From NCBI RefSeq assembly GCF_039614765.1, contig NZ_CP154879.1:1426001-1490000 (forward strand): a stretch of DNA of 64,000 bases, given 5' to 3'. How positions within the stretch are numbered: the stretch's first letter is position 1; every line of letters starts with the position of its first letter. The notes beneath the pieces were generated by a model. The model did not search any database and was not told the DNA's origin. It saw nothing but the letters and a program-made list of their open reading frames with translations. A program made the position numbers and the translations under genes. The stretch is from Castellaniella sp. MT123. GTDB taxonomy: Bacteria; Pseudomonadota; Gammaproteobacteria; Burkholderiales; Burkholderiaceae_B. Of this stretch, positions 34,269-44,956 are shown in pieces.

Positions 34269-35184
34269 GAGTGCTCTGCGCAACAGCCTGTGGATCCTGA
34301 TTTCGCTGGGGCTGGTTGCGGCCCTGGCCCCCCTGGCCTATGCCAACCAGCTGCTGCTGTTCAATTTCATCGTGTTCATGGTGCTGGCGCAGGGGGTCAA
34401 CATCCTCTACGGGTTCACCGGCTACCTGCCCTTCGGCTACGTCGGGTTCTTCGGCGCGGGAGCCTATGGCTTCGCTCTGGCGGTCATGCACCTGCACACC
34501 GGCCCCTGGGTCGCGTTGGGTGCCGGGGCCCTCGCCTCAGTCCTGTTCGGCTGCGTGCTGACCCCGCTGCTGCGCTTGTCGGGCGCGTATTTCGCCATCG
34601 CCAACCTGGCCGCTTCGCTCGCCATCGCCGAGGTGGTCTCCAACCCCGCCCTGACCGACCTGACGCAGGGCCCCTATGGCGTCTCTCTGGCTGACACGTT
34701 CGCACCGACACTGAGTTACGGCGCTGCCGTCGCCATCCTGCTGTTGACGACCGCCTGTGTGCTGGTGCTGCGCTACGCCACCCTGGGACTGGCGCTGCAG
34801 GCGGTACGCGACGACCCGATCAGCGCGGCCATGGCGGGGATCCCCGTGGTGCGCACCCGCATCCTGGCCTGGCTGCTCTCAGCCCTGGTCGCCGGCCTGA
34901 TCGGCGCCAATTTCGCCTGGTACGTGTCCGTGTTCTATCCCGACAATGTCTTCAGCCCGGACTTCAGCATCTTCGCCCTGGTATTCGCCCTCTTCGGTGG
35001 CGTGGGAACCGTCCTGGGGCCCATTCTGGGGGTCCTGCTGCTTTACGGGCTCTACAACACCATCGGTATCTCGGCACCACAATATTTCCAGCTGATCTAC
35101 GGCCTGCTCATCATGGTCCTGGTCCTGTTTCTGCCCAACGGGCTGGCCTCGCTTCTGCGGCGTTGGGGGATCCATGTCATTTGA
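34261..35184 (+). CDS. ABC permease (LivM family), second operon
   Basis: This encodes 307 residues. The LivM features are 'ILYGFTGYLPFGYVGFFGAG', a cytoplasmic coupling segment 'ALQAVRDDPISAAMAGIPVV', and 'FALVFALFGGVGTVLGPILG'. The overlap with both neighbours (8 and 11 bases) shows a single transcript. It forms the channel with the LivH-type partner. Confidence 0.9.
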   Translation: MPRSALRNSLWILISLGLVAALAPLAYANQLLLFNFIVFMVLAQGVNILYGFTGYLPFGYVGFFGAGAYGFALAVMHLHTGPWVALGAGALASVLFGCVLTPLLRLSGAYFAIANLAASLAIAEVVSNPALTDLTQGPYGVSLADTFAPTLSYGAAVAILLLTTACVLVLRYATLGLALQAVRDDPISAAMAGIPVVRTRILAWLLSALVAGLIGANFAWYVSVFYPDNVFSPDFSIFALVFALFGGVGTVLGPILGVLLLYGLYNTIGISAPQYFQLIYGLLIMVLVLFLPNGLASLLRRWGIHVI

Positions 35185-35926
35185 ACCCGTCACTTCAGAT
35201 GCTGATGCCGCGCCGCTGCTGGTGGTGGATGGCCTGGTCAAGACATTCGGCGGCTTCCACGCCCTGGACGGCGTCAGCTTCGACGTACGCCCAGGCGAGG
35301 TCCTGGGGTTGGTGGGCCCCAACGGTTCGGGCAAGACCACCTGCATCAACGTCATCACCGGCCTGTACCGCCCGGATGGCGGCACCCTTCGTTATCAGGA
35401 CAGGTCCATCGGCGGCGTCGCAGCCCACCAGCTGGCGCATCTGGGCATCAACCGCAGCTTCCAGATTCCCAAGCCCTTCAGATCGCTGACCGTACGGCAG
35501 AACATCGAGGTCGCCTTGCGGTACGGTGGACGCCGCCCCAGGCGCAGCGACATCGGGCCGCTGATGGAGTTCGTCGAACTCGACCACCAGGCGGATCGGC
35601 TGGCCACCGAACTGACCAGCGCCCAGCAGAAAATGCTGGATCTGGCGCGCGCCCTGGCCACTCAGCCCCGGCTGCTGTGCGTGGACGAACTGGGCGCAGG
35701 GCTCAATCCGGCCGAACTGAGTCAGGTCGCCGCGCGTCTGCGCACCCTGGCCAGGTCCGGCATGGCCCTGCTGGTCGTGGAACATCTGATGGATTTCGTC
35801 GATCAGGTGACCGACCGCCTGATCGTGCTGAGCGCGGGCAGGAACATCTTTGCCGGCCCGCTGTCGCAGGCCATGCGCGACCCGAAGGTGATCGAAGTCT
35901 TCCTGGGAGCCCCGGATGAGCACTGA
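35174..35926 (+). CDS. ABC ATPase (LivG family), second operon
   Basis: This encodes 250 residues: Walker A 'GPNGSGKTTCINVITG', 'INRSFQIPKPFRSLTVRQNI', a signature loop written 'LTSAQQKMLDLARALATQP' (Thr-Ser-Ala-Gln in place of Leu-Ser-Gly-Gly), Walker B 'RLLCVDELGAGLNPAEL' and H-loop 'VVEHLMDFV'. The altered signature (TSAQQ) and Walker B (DELGAG in place of DEPxAG) are departures from consensus, but the domain is otherwise complete. Confidence 0.88.
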   Translation: MSFEPVTSDADAAPLLVVDGLVKTFGGFHALDGVSFDVRPGEVLGLVGPNGSGKTTCINVITGLYRPDGGTLRYQDRSIGGVAAHQLAHLGINRSFQIPKPFRSLTVRQNIEVALRYGGRRPRRSDIGPLMEFVELDHQADRLATELTSAQQKMLDLARALATQPRLLCVDELGAGLNPAELSQVAARLRTLARSGMALLVVEHLMDFVDQVTDRLIVLSAGRNIFAGPLSQAMRDPKVIEVFLGAPDEH

Positions 35927-36674
35927 GCTGCTGCGTGTCTCCGGGCTGAGCGGCGGCCATGGCCGGATTCAGGCGCTGTGGGACGTCGACCTGAGCGTTG
36001 CCACCCACGAAACCGTAGTCCTGATCGGCGCCAATGGCGCGGGCAAGACCACGCTGATCCAGACAGTGCTGGGGCTCATTCCCCTGTGGAGCGGTGACAT
36101 CCGGTTCAACGGCGCACCGATCACCCGCGAACGCACGGACCGCCGCATCCGCGCGGGCATCGCCTACATGTCCGAGACCGGCTGTTTTCTGGATCTGAGC
36201 GTGCAGGACAACCTGCTGCTGGGCGGTCAGTCCCTGCCCCCCGCGCAGGCCAGGCGCCAACTGGATCAGCTGTATGACCGCTTTCCCATCCTGAAGCAAA
36301 AGCGCCGCGATCCCGGCAGCAGCCTGTCCGGGGGACAACGCAAGATCCTCGGTGTGGCAAAGGCACTGGCCAGCCGCCCCAGGCTCTTGATCATGGACGA
36401 GCCCTCGGCCGGACTGTCGCCACTGTTCGTGAAGGAAGTCATCCAGGTCCTGGGGCAGTTCCGCGAAACCGGACTTTCCCTGCTGGTCGCCGAGCAGAAC
36501 GTGAAGTTTCTGGATCTGGCCGACCGTGTCTACACACTGGAGGGTGGCCGGGTGGGATTCGAAGGGACGGTGGCCGCCATGCATGCCGATGCCGCGCTGG
36601 AGCGGGCCTATTTCGGGCTGAAGTCCAGCTCGATACTTTCGTCCCCCGAGCAGTCCATCTACTTGACGAAATGA
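35916..36674 (+). CDS. ABC ATPase (LivF family), second operon
   Basis: This encodes 252 residues with Walker A 'GANGAGKTTLIQTVLG', signature 'SLSGGQRKILGVAKALASRP', Walker B 'LLIMDEPSAGLSPLFVKEVI' and H/Q region 'LLVAEQNVKFLDLADRVY'. It closes the second five-gene importer. The tail (about 15 bp) overlaps the end of the small lipoprotein gene on the other strand. Confidence 0.9.
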   Translation: MSTELLRVSGLSGGHGRIQALWDVDLSVATHETVVLIGANGAGKTTLIQTVLGLIPLWSGDIRFNGAPITRERTDRRIRAGIAYMSETGCFLDLSVQDNLLLGGQSLPPAQARRQLDQLYDRFPILKQKRRDPGSSLSGGQRKILGVAKALASRPRLLIMDEPSAGLSPLFVKEVIQVLGQFRETGLSLLVAEQNVKFLDLADRVYTLEGGRVGFEGTVAAMHADAALERAYFGLKSSSILSSPEQSIYLTK

Positions 36675-36913
36675 CGTTGCAACCGCAGAGTCTGGGCCTG
36701 GTTCAAGCGCTTGGCCTCTTGTTCGGCGTAGTCGCTTTCCCCCGACTCGTACTGACCGTCATACATGCAACTACGGGGGTTCCACCGGCACTGGCTGTCA
36801 CGGCCGACGGCCCCGCCGCCATCAGCGGACCCACCGCCGCCTGAAGCACAGCCGGAGATCAGGACGAGGAAAAACAGCGCGGCGCCGATCTGGCTGATTC
36901 GTTGAATGGACAT
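36659..36913 (-). CDS. Small glycine-rich lipoprotein
   Basis: This encodes 84 residues. The signal ends in the lipobox ISGC (ALFFLVLISGCASGG), followed by a Gly-rich spacer (GGGGSADGGGAVG) and a polar, Cys-containing mature part (QCRWNPRSCMYDGQYESGES) with two cysteines that could pair. Lipid anchoring is inferred. It is convergent with the ABC operon and shares 16 bases with it. The function is unknown. Confidence 0.7.
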   Translation of the reverse strand: MSIQRISQIGAALFFLVLISGCASGGGGSADGGGAVGRDSQCRWNPRSCMYDGQYESGESDYAEQEAKRLNQAQTLRLQRHFVK

Positions 36914-36984
36914 TCTTCTGACCCTGCGAAGCTGCGATAGCTGTTTTTATAGCAGATTCCGCAAGACGCCCATGTAGCCAAACG

Positions 36985-37020
36985 AAAAGGCGGGACCCCC
37001 ATATTTCAAGGGGCCCCGCC
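36985..37020 (-). terminator. Intrinsic terminator downstream of the cold-shock gene
   Basis: On the minus strand GGCGGGGCCCC pairs with GGGGTCCCGCC around a TTGAAATATG loop and is followed by TTTTCG. It is strong and GC-rich, about 50 bases after the csp stop and 70 before the lipoprotein start. Confidence 0.85.
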
Positions 37021-37029
37021 ACACTGCGC

Positions 37030-37069
37030 TAACTACCTGTTTACCTAAGCAAACAGGTTGGTAGTTTTT
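37030..37069 (+). terminator. Second hairpin at the csp 3' end
   Basis: AACTACCTGTTTACC ... CAAACAGGTTGGTAGTT forms a long stem with a few mismatches. On the plus strand it runs into TTTTTAG, so it can stop rightward read-through into csp. On the minus strand it is the first hairpin of the csp transcript end. Confidence 0.6.
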
Positions 37070-37283
37070 AGATCACCGCGACTTGCGTCGCGCAAGGACC
37101 TTTTTGCCCTTGGCCAACCACGAAGGAAACGCGCTGGTTTTCTTCGAGGGATTTATGACCAGAGCCCTGAATCTCGCTGAAGTGTACGAAGAGATCCTTT
37201 CCGCCATTATCCGGCGTGATGAAGCCGAAGCCTTTGTCGTTGTTGAACCACTTCACGACACCTGTTTCTGTTTTCAAAGTCAA
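37068..37283 (-). CDS. csp: Cold-shock protein, CspA family
   Basis: This single-stranded nucleic-acid-binding OB-fold protein acts as an RNA chaperone. It encodes 71 residues. RNP1 is 'KGFGFITP', RNP2 'DLFVHFSEI', and the start is '[14 protein letters not shown]'. The N-terminus has four extra residues (MTLK) before the usual start. A leader of up to about 200 bases lies between tRNA-Lys and the gene, as is usual for cold-shock mRNAs. Confidence 0.93.
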   Translation of the reverse strand: MTLKTETGVVKWFNNDKGFGFITPDNGGKDLFVHFSEIQGSGHKSLEENQRVSFVVGQGQKGPCATQVAVI

Positions 37284-37445
37284 TCCTAATATCTGTGTAG
37301 GGATAAATTGTCCCGTTTGCTAGTTTCACCGATGCACATCAATAAAGATAGGCCTGTTTCAAAAAGACACAAACTATCCTGACTGAACAGCCGGGTGGTA
37401 ATTGGCATCCTTCATCAGGATAACCCGGGCAAATGGGTCTGATAC

Positions 37446-37471
37446 AAAAAAGACCCGGATTTTCATCCGGG
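37446..37471 (-). terminator. Terminator of tRNA-Lys
   Basis: On the minus strand CCCGGAT-GAAA-ATCCGGG is followed by TCTTTTTTG. The GNRA tetraloop and U-tract are textbook. It begins 12 bases after the tRNA CCA. Confidence 0.92.
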
Positions 37472-37483
37472 CCCCGCATGTAC

Positions 37484-37559
37484 TGGTGGGCTGTGAGCGG
37501 CTCGAACGCTCGACCGACGGATTAAGAGTCCGCTGCTCTACCAACTGAGCTAACAGCCC
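37484..37559 (-). tRNA. tRNA-Lys(CTT)
   Basis: This 76-base cloverleaf has acceptor GGGCTGT/ACAGCCC, D-loop TAGCTCAGTTGGTAGAGC, anticodon loop CTCTTAA with CTT, T-arm GAGCGTTCGAGCCGCTC (one mismatch) and encoded CCA (37484-37486). Confidence 0.95.
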
Positions 37560-37693
37560 GTCGCAAGTTTTGCGAAGAACGAAATAATACACGAATTCAC
37601 AAGGCCATGCAAAAACTGATCGGCCGCTCTACCCGGGAACGCATCCATACCTGCGGTCCCAGGCCTCATTCACACGCATGAAAGCCGCTAGAA

Positions 37694-39079
<1,386 letters not shown>

Positions 39080-39354
39080 TCAGCAATGAAAGTGAGCGCC
39101 GGCAGGCAACCCGGGACAGGACGCGAACGCCCGCTGGAAACAGATACCCATAGGGTCGCCAGCGGATAATCGCAAGTGGTCAAGCCGCGATTTTATCATT
39201 TGACCCCAGGTGTCAAGCCCGTGACCGGGAGTGGGCGGATATACCACACCCAGTCGTAAAATCCTGTGAAAAACCGGATTCGTCGCGTACTGGATCTGGA
39301 TCCCCTCCACTGCCCTGCTATACTTTTTTTGCCTTGGACTACCCCTGCTTCGCC

Positions 39355-39969
39355 ATGAGATTAATCGGTTCCCTGACCAGCCCCTACGTCCGCAAGGTCC
39401 GGATCGTGCTGGCGGAGAAAAAACTCGACTATGAACTGATCCTTGACGACCCCTGGGCGGCCGGGAATCAGGTGACCGCGCACAATCCCCTTGGCAAGGT
39501 CCCCTGCCTCCTCCTCGACGAAAACGAAGCCCTGTTCGATTCGCGCGTCATCGTGGAATATCTGGACACGCTTTCGCCCGTCGGGCGCCTGATCCCGCCG
39601 CCGGGCCGGGAACGCATCGAGGTCAAGCGCTGGGAAGCCACCGCCGACGGCATCATGGACGCGGCAGCTGCCGCGTTCCTGGAAACCCATCGCAGGCCCG
39701 AAGCCCAACGCAACACTGATTGGGTCCAGCGGCAGACCGCCAAGATCCAGGCCGGTCTGGACTACATGAACACCTTGCTGGGCGAACAGCCCTATTGCAC
39801 GAGCGTCAATCTGTGCCTGGCCGACATCGCCGTCGGCGCCGCCCTGGGCTACCTGGACCTGCGCAGTCCGGAACTGGACTGGCGGTCGCAATACCCCAAT
39901 CTGGCCCGTCTGGCCGAGAAACTCGAAACCCGGCCATCGTTCGTCTCGACGCGCCCGCCCGCCGCCTGA
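39355..39969 (+). CDS. Glutathione S-transferase family protein
   Basis: This encodes 204 residues from the ATG at 39355; a TTG seven codons earlier is also in frame. The N-terminal thioredoxin-like domain (MRLIGSLTSPYVRKVRIVLA) has the Ser-Pro-Tyr motif with 'NPLGKVPCLLLDENEALFDS', the GSH-binding cis-Pro and Ser. The C-terminal helical domain ends 'LAEKLETRPSFVST'. It resembles YibF-like GSTs with no known substrate. It converges on mnmA with six bases between them. Confidence 0.85.
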   Translation: MRLIGSLTSPYVRKVRIVLAEKKLDYELILDDPWAAGNQVTAHNPLGKVPCLLLDENEALFDSRVIVEYLDTLSPVGRLIPPPGRERIEVKRWEATADGIMDAAAAAFLETHRRPEAQRNTDWVQRQTAKIQAGLDYMNTLLGEQPYCTSVNLCLADIAVGAALGYLDLRSPELDWRSQYPNLARLAEKLETRPSFVSTRPPAA

Positions 39970-39975
39970 TCCTCA

Positions 39976-41112
39976 TCAGGCGATGATCCCGCCTCCCAGG
40001 CAGATCTCCCCGTCATACAGCACGGCCGACTGGCCGGGCGTCACGGCCCACTGCGGATCCTGGAACGCCAGGCTGAACGCCGCCGCGTCGCGCACGCTGA
40101 GCGTGCAGGGCGCATCCGCCTGGCGGTAGCGCGTCTTGGCACCATAGGCGCCGGGCGTGGGTGGCTCGCCGGCCACCCAGCTGGCATCCTGGGCGGTCAG
40201 GGTCGGGCTGAGCAGCCAGGGGTGATCGTGCCCCTGGACCACATACAGGGTATTGTCCGCCATGCTCTTGCGGGCCACGTACCAGGCGTCCGCCGTGCCA
40301 TCGTCGCGCTGCGCACCCTGCACGCCGCCGATCCCCAGGCCCTTGCGCTGCCCCAGTGTGTAGAAGGCCAGCCCCTGGTGCTCGCCCAGCGGCAGCCCCT
40401 CGGGTGTGCGCATGGGACCCGGCCTGGTCGGCAGATACCGGTTCAGGAATTCCCGGAATGGCCGTTCGCCGATGAAGCAGATGCCGGTGGAATCTTTCTT
40501 GGCGGCGTTGGGCAAGCCAATCTCGTGCGCGATGCGACGCACCTCGGTCTTGCGCACTTCCCCCAGGGGAAAGACGGTGCGCGATAGCTGGGCCTGGTTC
40601 AGGCGATGCAGGAAATAGCTCTGATCCTTGGTGGCATCGACCGCCTTGAGCAGTTGGCTGCGCACACCGGCATCCGTACGGACACGCCGCACCCGGGCGT
40701 AGTGTCCGGTGGCAATGTAGTCCGCCCCCAGGCTCATGGCATGATCCAGGAAGGCCTTGAACTTGATTTCGGCGTTACACAACACGTCCGGATTGGGCGT
40801 GCGTCCGGCGGAATATTCCCGCAGGAATTCGGCGAAGACGCGGTCCTTGTATTCGGCGGCGAAATTGACTGCCTCGATGTCCACCCCGACCACGTCAGCC
40901 ACGCTGGCTGCATCCAGCCAGTCCTGGCGTGACGAGCAGTACTCGCTGTCGTCGTCATCTTCCCAGTTTTTCATGAACAGGCCGATGACCTGGTAGCCCT
41001 GCTGCTTCAACAGCCACGCGGAAACCGACGAATCCACACCGCCGGACATGCCGACCACGATCCGGGCACCGGGCGCCGGCATCCCATCCGCAATCCGGGT
41101 TGCGTCAACCAT
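39976..41112 (-). CDS. mnmA: tRNA-specific 2-thiouridylase
   Basis: The enzyme thiolates U34 of tRNA-Lys, -Glu and -Gln with sulfur from the IscS relay. It encodes 378 residues. The PP-loop is '[20 protein letters not shown]', the catalytic Cys lies in '[20 protein letters not shown]', and the second Cys in '[20 protein letters not shown]'. Its product is the substrate of MnmH encoded at 13970. The start overlaps the glcF stop region by eight bases, so it shares the transcript of the glycolate genes, an odd partnership. Confidence 0.95.
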   Translation of the reverse strand: MVDATRIADGMPAPGARIVVGMSGGVDSSVSAWLLKQQGYQVIGLFMKNWEDDDDSEYCSSRQDWLDAASVADVVGVDIEAVNFAAEYKDRVFAEFLREYSAGRTPNPDVLCNAEIKFKAFLDHAMSLGADYIATGHYARVRRVRTDAGVRSQLLKAVDATKDQSYFLHRLNQAQLSRTVFPLGEVRKTEVRRIAHEIGLPNAAKKDSTGICFIGERPFREFLNRYLPTRPGPMRTPEGLPLGEHQGLAFYTLGQRKGLGIGGVQGAQRDDGTADAWYVARKSMADNTLYVVQGHDHPWLLSPTLTAQDASWVAGEPPTPGAYGAKTRYRQADAPCTLSVRDAAAFSLAFQDPQWAVTPGQSAVLYDGEICLGGGIIA

Positions 41113-42334
41113 GCAGGGCCTCGTCGACCGTCTCGATCCAGTGGCGCACCGGGGTCTGAGTCCCCCCTTGCAAGTGACAGATGCAGCCGACGTTGGAGGA
41201 CACGATGGTATCGGGCAGCGTCGTCTGGATGGCCTGCAGCTTGCGGTCTCTCAGTGACACGGATAGCGCCGGCTGCGTGATGGAATACGTCCCCGCCGAA
41301 CCGCAACACAAGTGGGATTCGCCGAAGGCCTGCAGATCGAAGCCCAGTTCCGTCAGCAGACGCTCGGTCAGGGGACGCAAGCCCTGCCAGTGCTGCAGAG
41401 TGCAGGGCGGGTGAAAGGCGCAGCGGCCGGGCGCGCGGCGCATTTTCGCGCGCACGTCGGCGGCCAGAGGCGCCAGGAACTCGGCAATGTCTTTCACGTA
41501 GGGCATCAGCCGCGCCGCACGCTCGGCATAGACCGGATCGTACTGAAGATGGTGCGCATAGTCCTTGATCATGCCGCCGCAGCCCGATGCGTTGACGACC
41601 ACGGCCTCGACCTGGCCGGATTCCAGCAGCGGCAGCCAGGCGTCCACATTGGCGCGCATCTGGTCGCGGGCGGCTTCCTGGGCATCCAGGTGGAAATTGA
41701 TGGCCCCACAACAGCCGGATCGCGCAGCGAACCGCGTGCCGACCCCGACAGCATCCAGCACGCGCTGCGTCGCGAAATCGATGGACGGCAGCATGGCCGG
41801 CTGCACACAATTGGCCAGCATCAGCACCTGGCGGGCATGGCGCCCCGGCTGATCCGGCAGGGGTCCGGCCGGCCGCGCGGCGGCAATCTTGGCCTTCAGC
41901 ATCGCGGGCAGCACCGGACGCACCCAGCGCCCGATCCTGTACAGGGTGCCGAACGCGGGCGACATCAGCAAGCGGCGCAGGACAACGCGCAACAGGCGCT
42001 GGTTCCAGGGGCGTTCCACGCGATCGCTGACCAACTGGCGGCCAATGTCCACCAGCTTGCCGTATTCCACACCCGACGGACAGGTGGTTTCGCAATTGCG
42101 GCAGGTCAGACAGCGATCCAGGTGCTGCTGGGTCACATAAGTGGGCTGGGCGCCTTCCAGCACCTGCTTGATCTGATAGATCCGGCCGCGCGGGCTGTCC
42201 AGCTCGTCCCCCAGAATCTGGTAGGTGGGACAGGTCGCCAGACAGAAGCCGCAATGTACGCAGCGACGCAGGATTTCATCGGCTTCACGGCCGACATCCG
42301 TGTCGCGCGCCCAGTCGGCAAGTTGGGTTTGCAT
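41105..42334 (-). CDS. glcF: Glycolate oxidase iron-sulfur subunit
   Basis: This encodes 409 residues. Two [4Fe-4S] motifs lie near the N-terminus: '[18 protein letters not shown]' and '[18 protein letters not shown]'. Two CCG-type domains follow, with '[10 protein letters not shown]' and '[13 protein letters not shown]'. It carries electrons from the flavin subunit GlcD/GlcE to the quinone pool in glycolate oxidation to glyoxylate. It is the last glc gene, ten bases after glcE. Confidence 0.95.
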   Translation of the reverse strand: MQTQLADWARDTDVGREADEILRRCVHCGFCLATCPTYQILGDELDSPRGRIYQIKQVLEGAQPTYVTQQHLDRCLTCRNCETTCPSGVEYGKLVDIGRQLVSDRVERPWNQRLLRVVLRRLLMSPAFGTLYRIGRWVRPVLPAMLKAKIAAARPAGPLPDQPGRHARQVLMLANCVQPAMLPSIDFATQRVLDAVGVGTRFAARSGCCGAINFHLDAQEAARDQMRANVDAWLPLLESGQVEAVVVNASGCGGMIKDYAHHLQYDPVYAERAARLMPYVKDIAEFLAPLAADVRAKMRRAPGRCAFHPPCTLQHWQGLRPLTERLLTELGFDLQAFGESHLCCGSAGTYSITQPALSVSLRDRKLQAIQTTLPDTIVSSNVGCICHLQGGTQTPVRHWIETVDEALHG

Positions 42335-42343
42335 GATCGATCC

Positions 42344-43435
42344 TCAGAATTCCGGAACCAGCCGACGGGCATTGAAAACCCCGGTCGGGTCAAATTCTTG
42401 TTTGAGCCGCCGGTGGATCTGCATCACACCGGACGAGAGCGGATGAAAGGTGGGAACATCCCGGGACACGCCGCCGCGGTGATAGAGGCCGGCGGAACCG
42501 CCCAGCGCCTGTACCCGTGCGCGCAGAGCCGCCGCATCCTGATCGCCGGCCAGCCAGCGCAAACCCCCACCCCATTCATGCAGGGTCGGCCCCAGGCCCA
42601 GTGCGGGCACCCGGGGCGGCAAGCTGACGCGCCACAGCGGGCGCTGGCGGAAGAAGGCATACGTCTGATCGCGCAACCCCAGCCAGAAGGCGGCGGCCTC
42701 GGCGTCGTTCAATGACTCGCCACCAATGGTCGTCTGAGCCTGACGGACCGCGGATTCATTGCCCGACAGCCGGACCGCCAACCGGCCGCCCTGTTGCGGA
42801 TCATCCAGCCAGGCCGTGGCCGAAATGGGAAGTGGCTTTGCGCGCCAGGACAGGCACCGACGCAGGGCGGTGGCTTCGTCCACCGCCAGCACCCGCGTGG
42901 CCTCGAATCGGGGCCGAGGCATGACCTTGATGGAGATTTCCACCAATGCTCCCAGGACGCCCAGCGAGCCCGCCAGCAACCGCGACACATCATAGCCGGC
43001 CACGTTCTTCATGACTTCGCCGCCAAAGCGCAAGACATTGCCCTCGGCGCCGAGCAGCCGCGTGCCGAGTACAAAGTCGGCCAGCGCGCCCGCAGCCATG
43101 CGGCGCGGACCGGACAGCCCCGTCGCCACGCAGCCGCCCAGCGTCCCTGCCGCGCCAAAACGGGGCGGCTCGAACGCCAGCATCTGGCCCTGGGAAGCCA
43201 GCAGGTCTTCGATTTCCGTCAACGGCGTGCCGGCGCGCGCAGTGAGCACCAGTTCGGAGGGCTCATAGCCCACCACCCCGCGATACTCCGACAGGTCCAG
43301 CCAGCTGACCGCATCGCCTGATGGCAGCGGCTCACCATAAAAGAGGCGCGTGCCGCCTCCGCGGATCAGGAGCGGTCGCTGGGCGGCGCGCGCCGCGACC
43401 ACCTGCTCGCTCAGTTCAGACAGGACGAATTCCAT
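42344..43435 (-). CDS. glcE: Glycolate oxidase FAD-binding subunit
   Basis: This encodes 363 residues. A truncated FAD_binding_4 domain ('RPLLIRGGGTRLFYGEPLPS', 'RFGAAGTLGGCVATGLSGPR') without the complete oxidase C-terminal domain is typical of GlcE. It works as a complex with GlcD and GlcF. It lies between glcD and glcF with gaps of ten bases or less. Confidence 0.94.
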   Translation of the reverse strand: MEFVLSELSEQVVAARAAQRPLLIRGGGTRLFYGEPLPSGDAVSWLDLSEYRGVVGYEPSELVLTARAGTPLTEIEDLLASQGQMLAFEPPRFGAAGTLGGCVATGLSGPRRMAAGALADFVLGTRLLGAEGNVLRFGGEVMKNVAGYDVSRLLAGSLGVLGALVEISIKVMPRPRFEATRVLAVDEATALRRCLSWRAKPLPISATAWLDDPQQGGRLAVRLSGNESAVRQAQTTIGGESLNDAEAAAFWLGLRDQTYAFFRQRPLWRVSLPPRVPALGLGPTLHEWGGGLRWLAGDQDAAALRARVQALGGSAGLYHRGGVSRDVPTFHPLSSGVMQIHRRLKQEFDPTGVFNARRLVPEF

Positions 43436-43444
43436 AGGACCACT

Positions 43445-44941
43445 TTAGAATCGGGGAATGTCGGGAAAGCTCAGCTCACCCTGATGGACATGCATTTTTC
43501 CATACTCGGCGCAACGCACCAGGGTCGGAATGAGCTTGAGCGGATTGAGCAGGCCGTAGGGGTCGAATGCCCGCTTGAGCGCCGAGAACGCGTCGAGTTC
43601 CTCGCGCGAGAACTGCGAGCACATCTGGTTCATCTTCTCGAGGCCCACCCCGTGTTCCCCCGTGATGGTGCCCCCCACCCGGACACAGAGTTCCAGGATG
43701 GCCGCGCCAAAGGCTTCCGCGCGTTCGACCTCGTCGGGCTGGTTGGCATCGAACAGAATGAGCGGATGCAGGTTGCCGTCCCCGGCATGAAAGACATTCG
43801 AGCAGCGCAGCTTGAACTGGCCTTCCATGTCGGCGATGGCGCTCAGCACTTTGCCCAGATGCCGGCGCGGAATGGTGCCATCCATGCAATAGTAGTCGGG
43901 CGAGATCCGGCCGGCGGCGGGAAAGGCGTTTTTGCGGCCAGCCCAGAATTTCAGCCGTTCAGCCTCGGAGGAAGACACCTGCAGCCGGGTCGCGCCGGCC
44001 TCCCGCAACAAGGCCTCGACCCGGGCGATCTCTTCGGCGACCTCGTCGGGCGTGCCATCGGACTCGCACAGCAGGATGGCCTCGGCATCCAGGTCGTAGC
44101 CGGCCTTCACAAAGGGCTCGACCATGCGCACCGCGCGCTTGTCCATCAGTTCCAGCCCGGCCGGGATGATGCCATCGGCGATGATGCGCGTCACGCCCTC
44201 GCCCGCCATCTCCACCCCGGGGAAGCTGGCCATCACCACCTGCGCCAGCTGTGGACGCGGAATCAGGCGCACGGTGACTTCGGTCACCAGGCCCAGCATG
44301 CCCTCGGAGCCGATAAACGCCTGCAACAAATTCAGGCCCGGCGCATCGGGCGCCTCGCCCCCGAGCTCGATGACTTCGCCCTCGATGGTGACCATCCGCA
44401 CCCGCAGCACGTTGTGTACCGTCAAGCCGTACTTCAGGCAATGCACCCCGCCGGAGTTTTCCGCCACGTTGCCGCCTATCGAGCAGGCGATCTGGCTGGA
44501 AGGATCGGGCGCGTAGTACAGGCCATGGGGCGCGGCCGCCTCGGAGATCGCCAGATTGCGCACGCCGGGCCCCACCACGGCCATACAGGTTTCGGGGTCC
44601 AGGCGCACGATGCGGTTCAATTTGGCCAGCCCGATCACCACACCCTGCGGGTGCGGGGTGGCGCCCCCTGACAGCCCGGTGCCGGAACCGCGCGGCACCA
44701 CCGGCACATTGTGCTCGTGACAGGCCTTCAGCAGTTCAATGACCTGCGCCTCGTTTTCCGGCAGCACCACCACAGGCGGCAGTTCACGGTACAGCGACAG
44801 GCCGTCGCACTCGTAGACGCGTGTCTGATCGACCCGCGTCAGGATGCAGTGAGCCGGCAATTTCTGGCCGATCCGGGCCAGAAAACCGGGAAAATCCGGC
44901 ACGATGGCATGTGGTTCGGTGACCGGGGAAGCGATGTCCAT
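43445..44941 (-). CDS. glcD: Glycolate oxidase subunit, FAD-linked
   Basis: This encodes 498 residues. The PCMH FAD-binding domain has 'VPVVPRGSGTGLSGGATPHP' and 'SSQIACSIGGNVAENSGGVH'. The C-terminal oxidase domain has 'VFHAGDGNLHPLILFD' and 'ITGEHGVGLEKMNQMCSQFS', the conserved His/Glu cluster. It is the catalytic flavin subunit. The gene order, glcD then glcE then glcF, is the standard one. Confidence 0.95.
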   Translation of the reverse strand: MDIASPVTEPHAIVPDFPGFLARIGQKLPAHCILTRVDQTRVYECDGLSLYRELPPVVVLPENEAQVIELLKACHEHNVPVVPRGSGTGLSGGATPHPQGVVIGLAKLNRIVRLDPETCMAVVGPGVRNLAISEAAAPHGLYYAPDPSSQIACSIGGNVAENSGGVHCLKYGLTVHNVLRVRMVTIEGEVIELGGEAPDAPGLNLLQAFIGSEGMLGLVTEVTVRLIPRPQLAQVVMASFPGVEMAGEGVTRIIADGIIPAGLELMDKRAVRMVEPFVKAGYDLDAEAILLCESDGTPDEVAEEIARVEALLREAGATRLQVSSSEAERLKFWAGRKNAFPAAGRISPDYYCMDGTIPRRHLGKVLSAIADMEGQFKLRCSNVFHAGDGNLHPLILFDANQPDEVERAEAFGAAILELCVRVGGTITGEHGVGLEKMNQMCSQFSREELDAFSALKRAFDPYGLLNPLKLIPTLVRCAEYGKMHVHQGELSFPDIPRF

Positions 44942-44956
44942 GCAGTTTCCTTGTGC

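Noticed and set aside
39178-39205. GGTCAA ... TTGACC inverted repeat between purB and the GST gene
   Set aside because: The arms are only six bases and 16 apart, with no promoter clearly attached. It may be chance.
41312-42715. A 467-codon open frame on the plus strand
   Set aside because: Antisense to glcF and glcE; the iron-sulfur cysteine motifs on the minus strand decide the coding strand.
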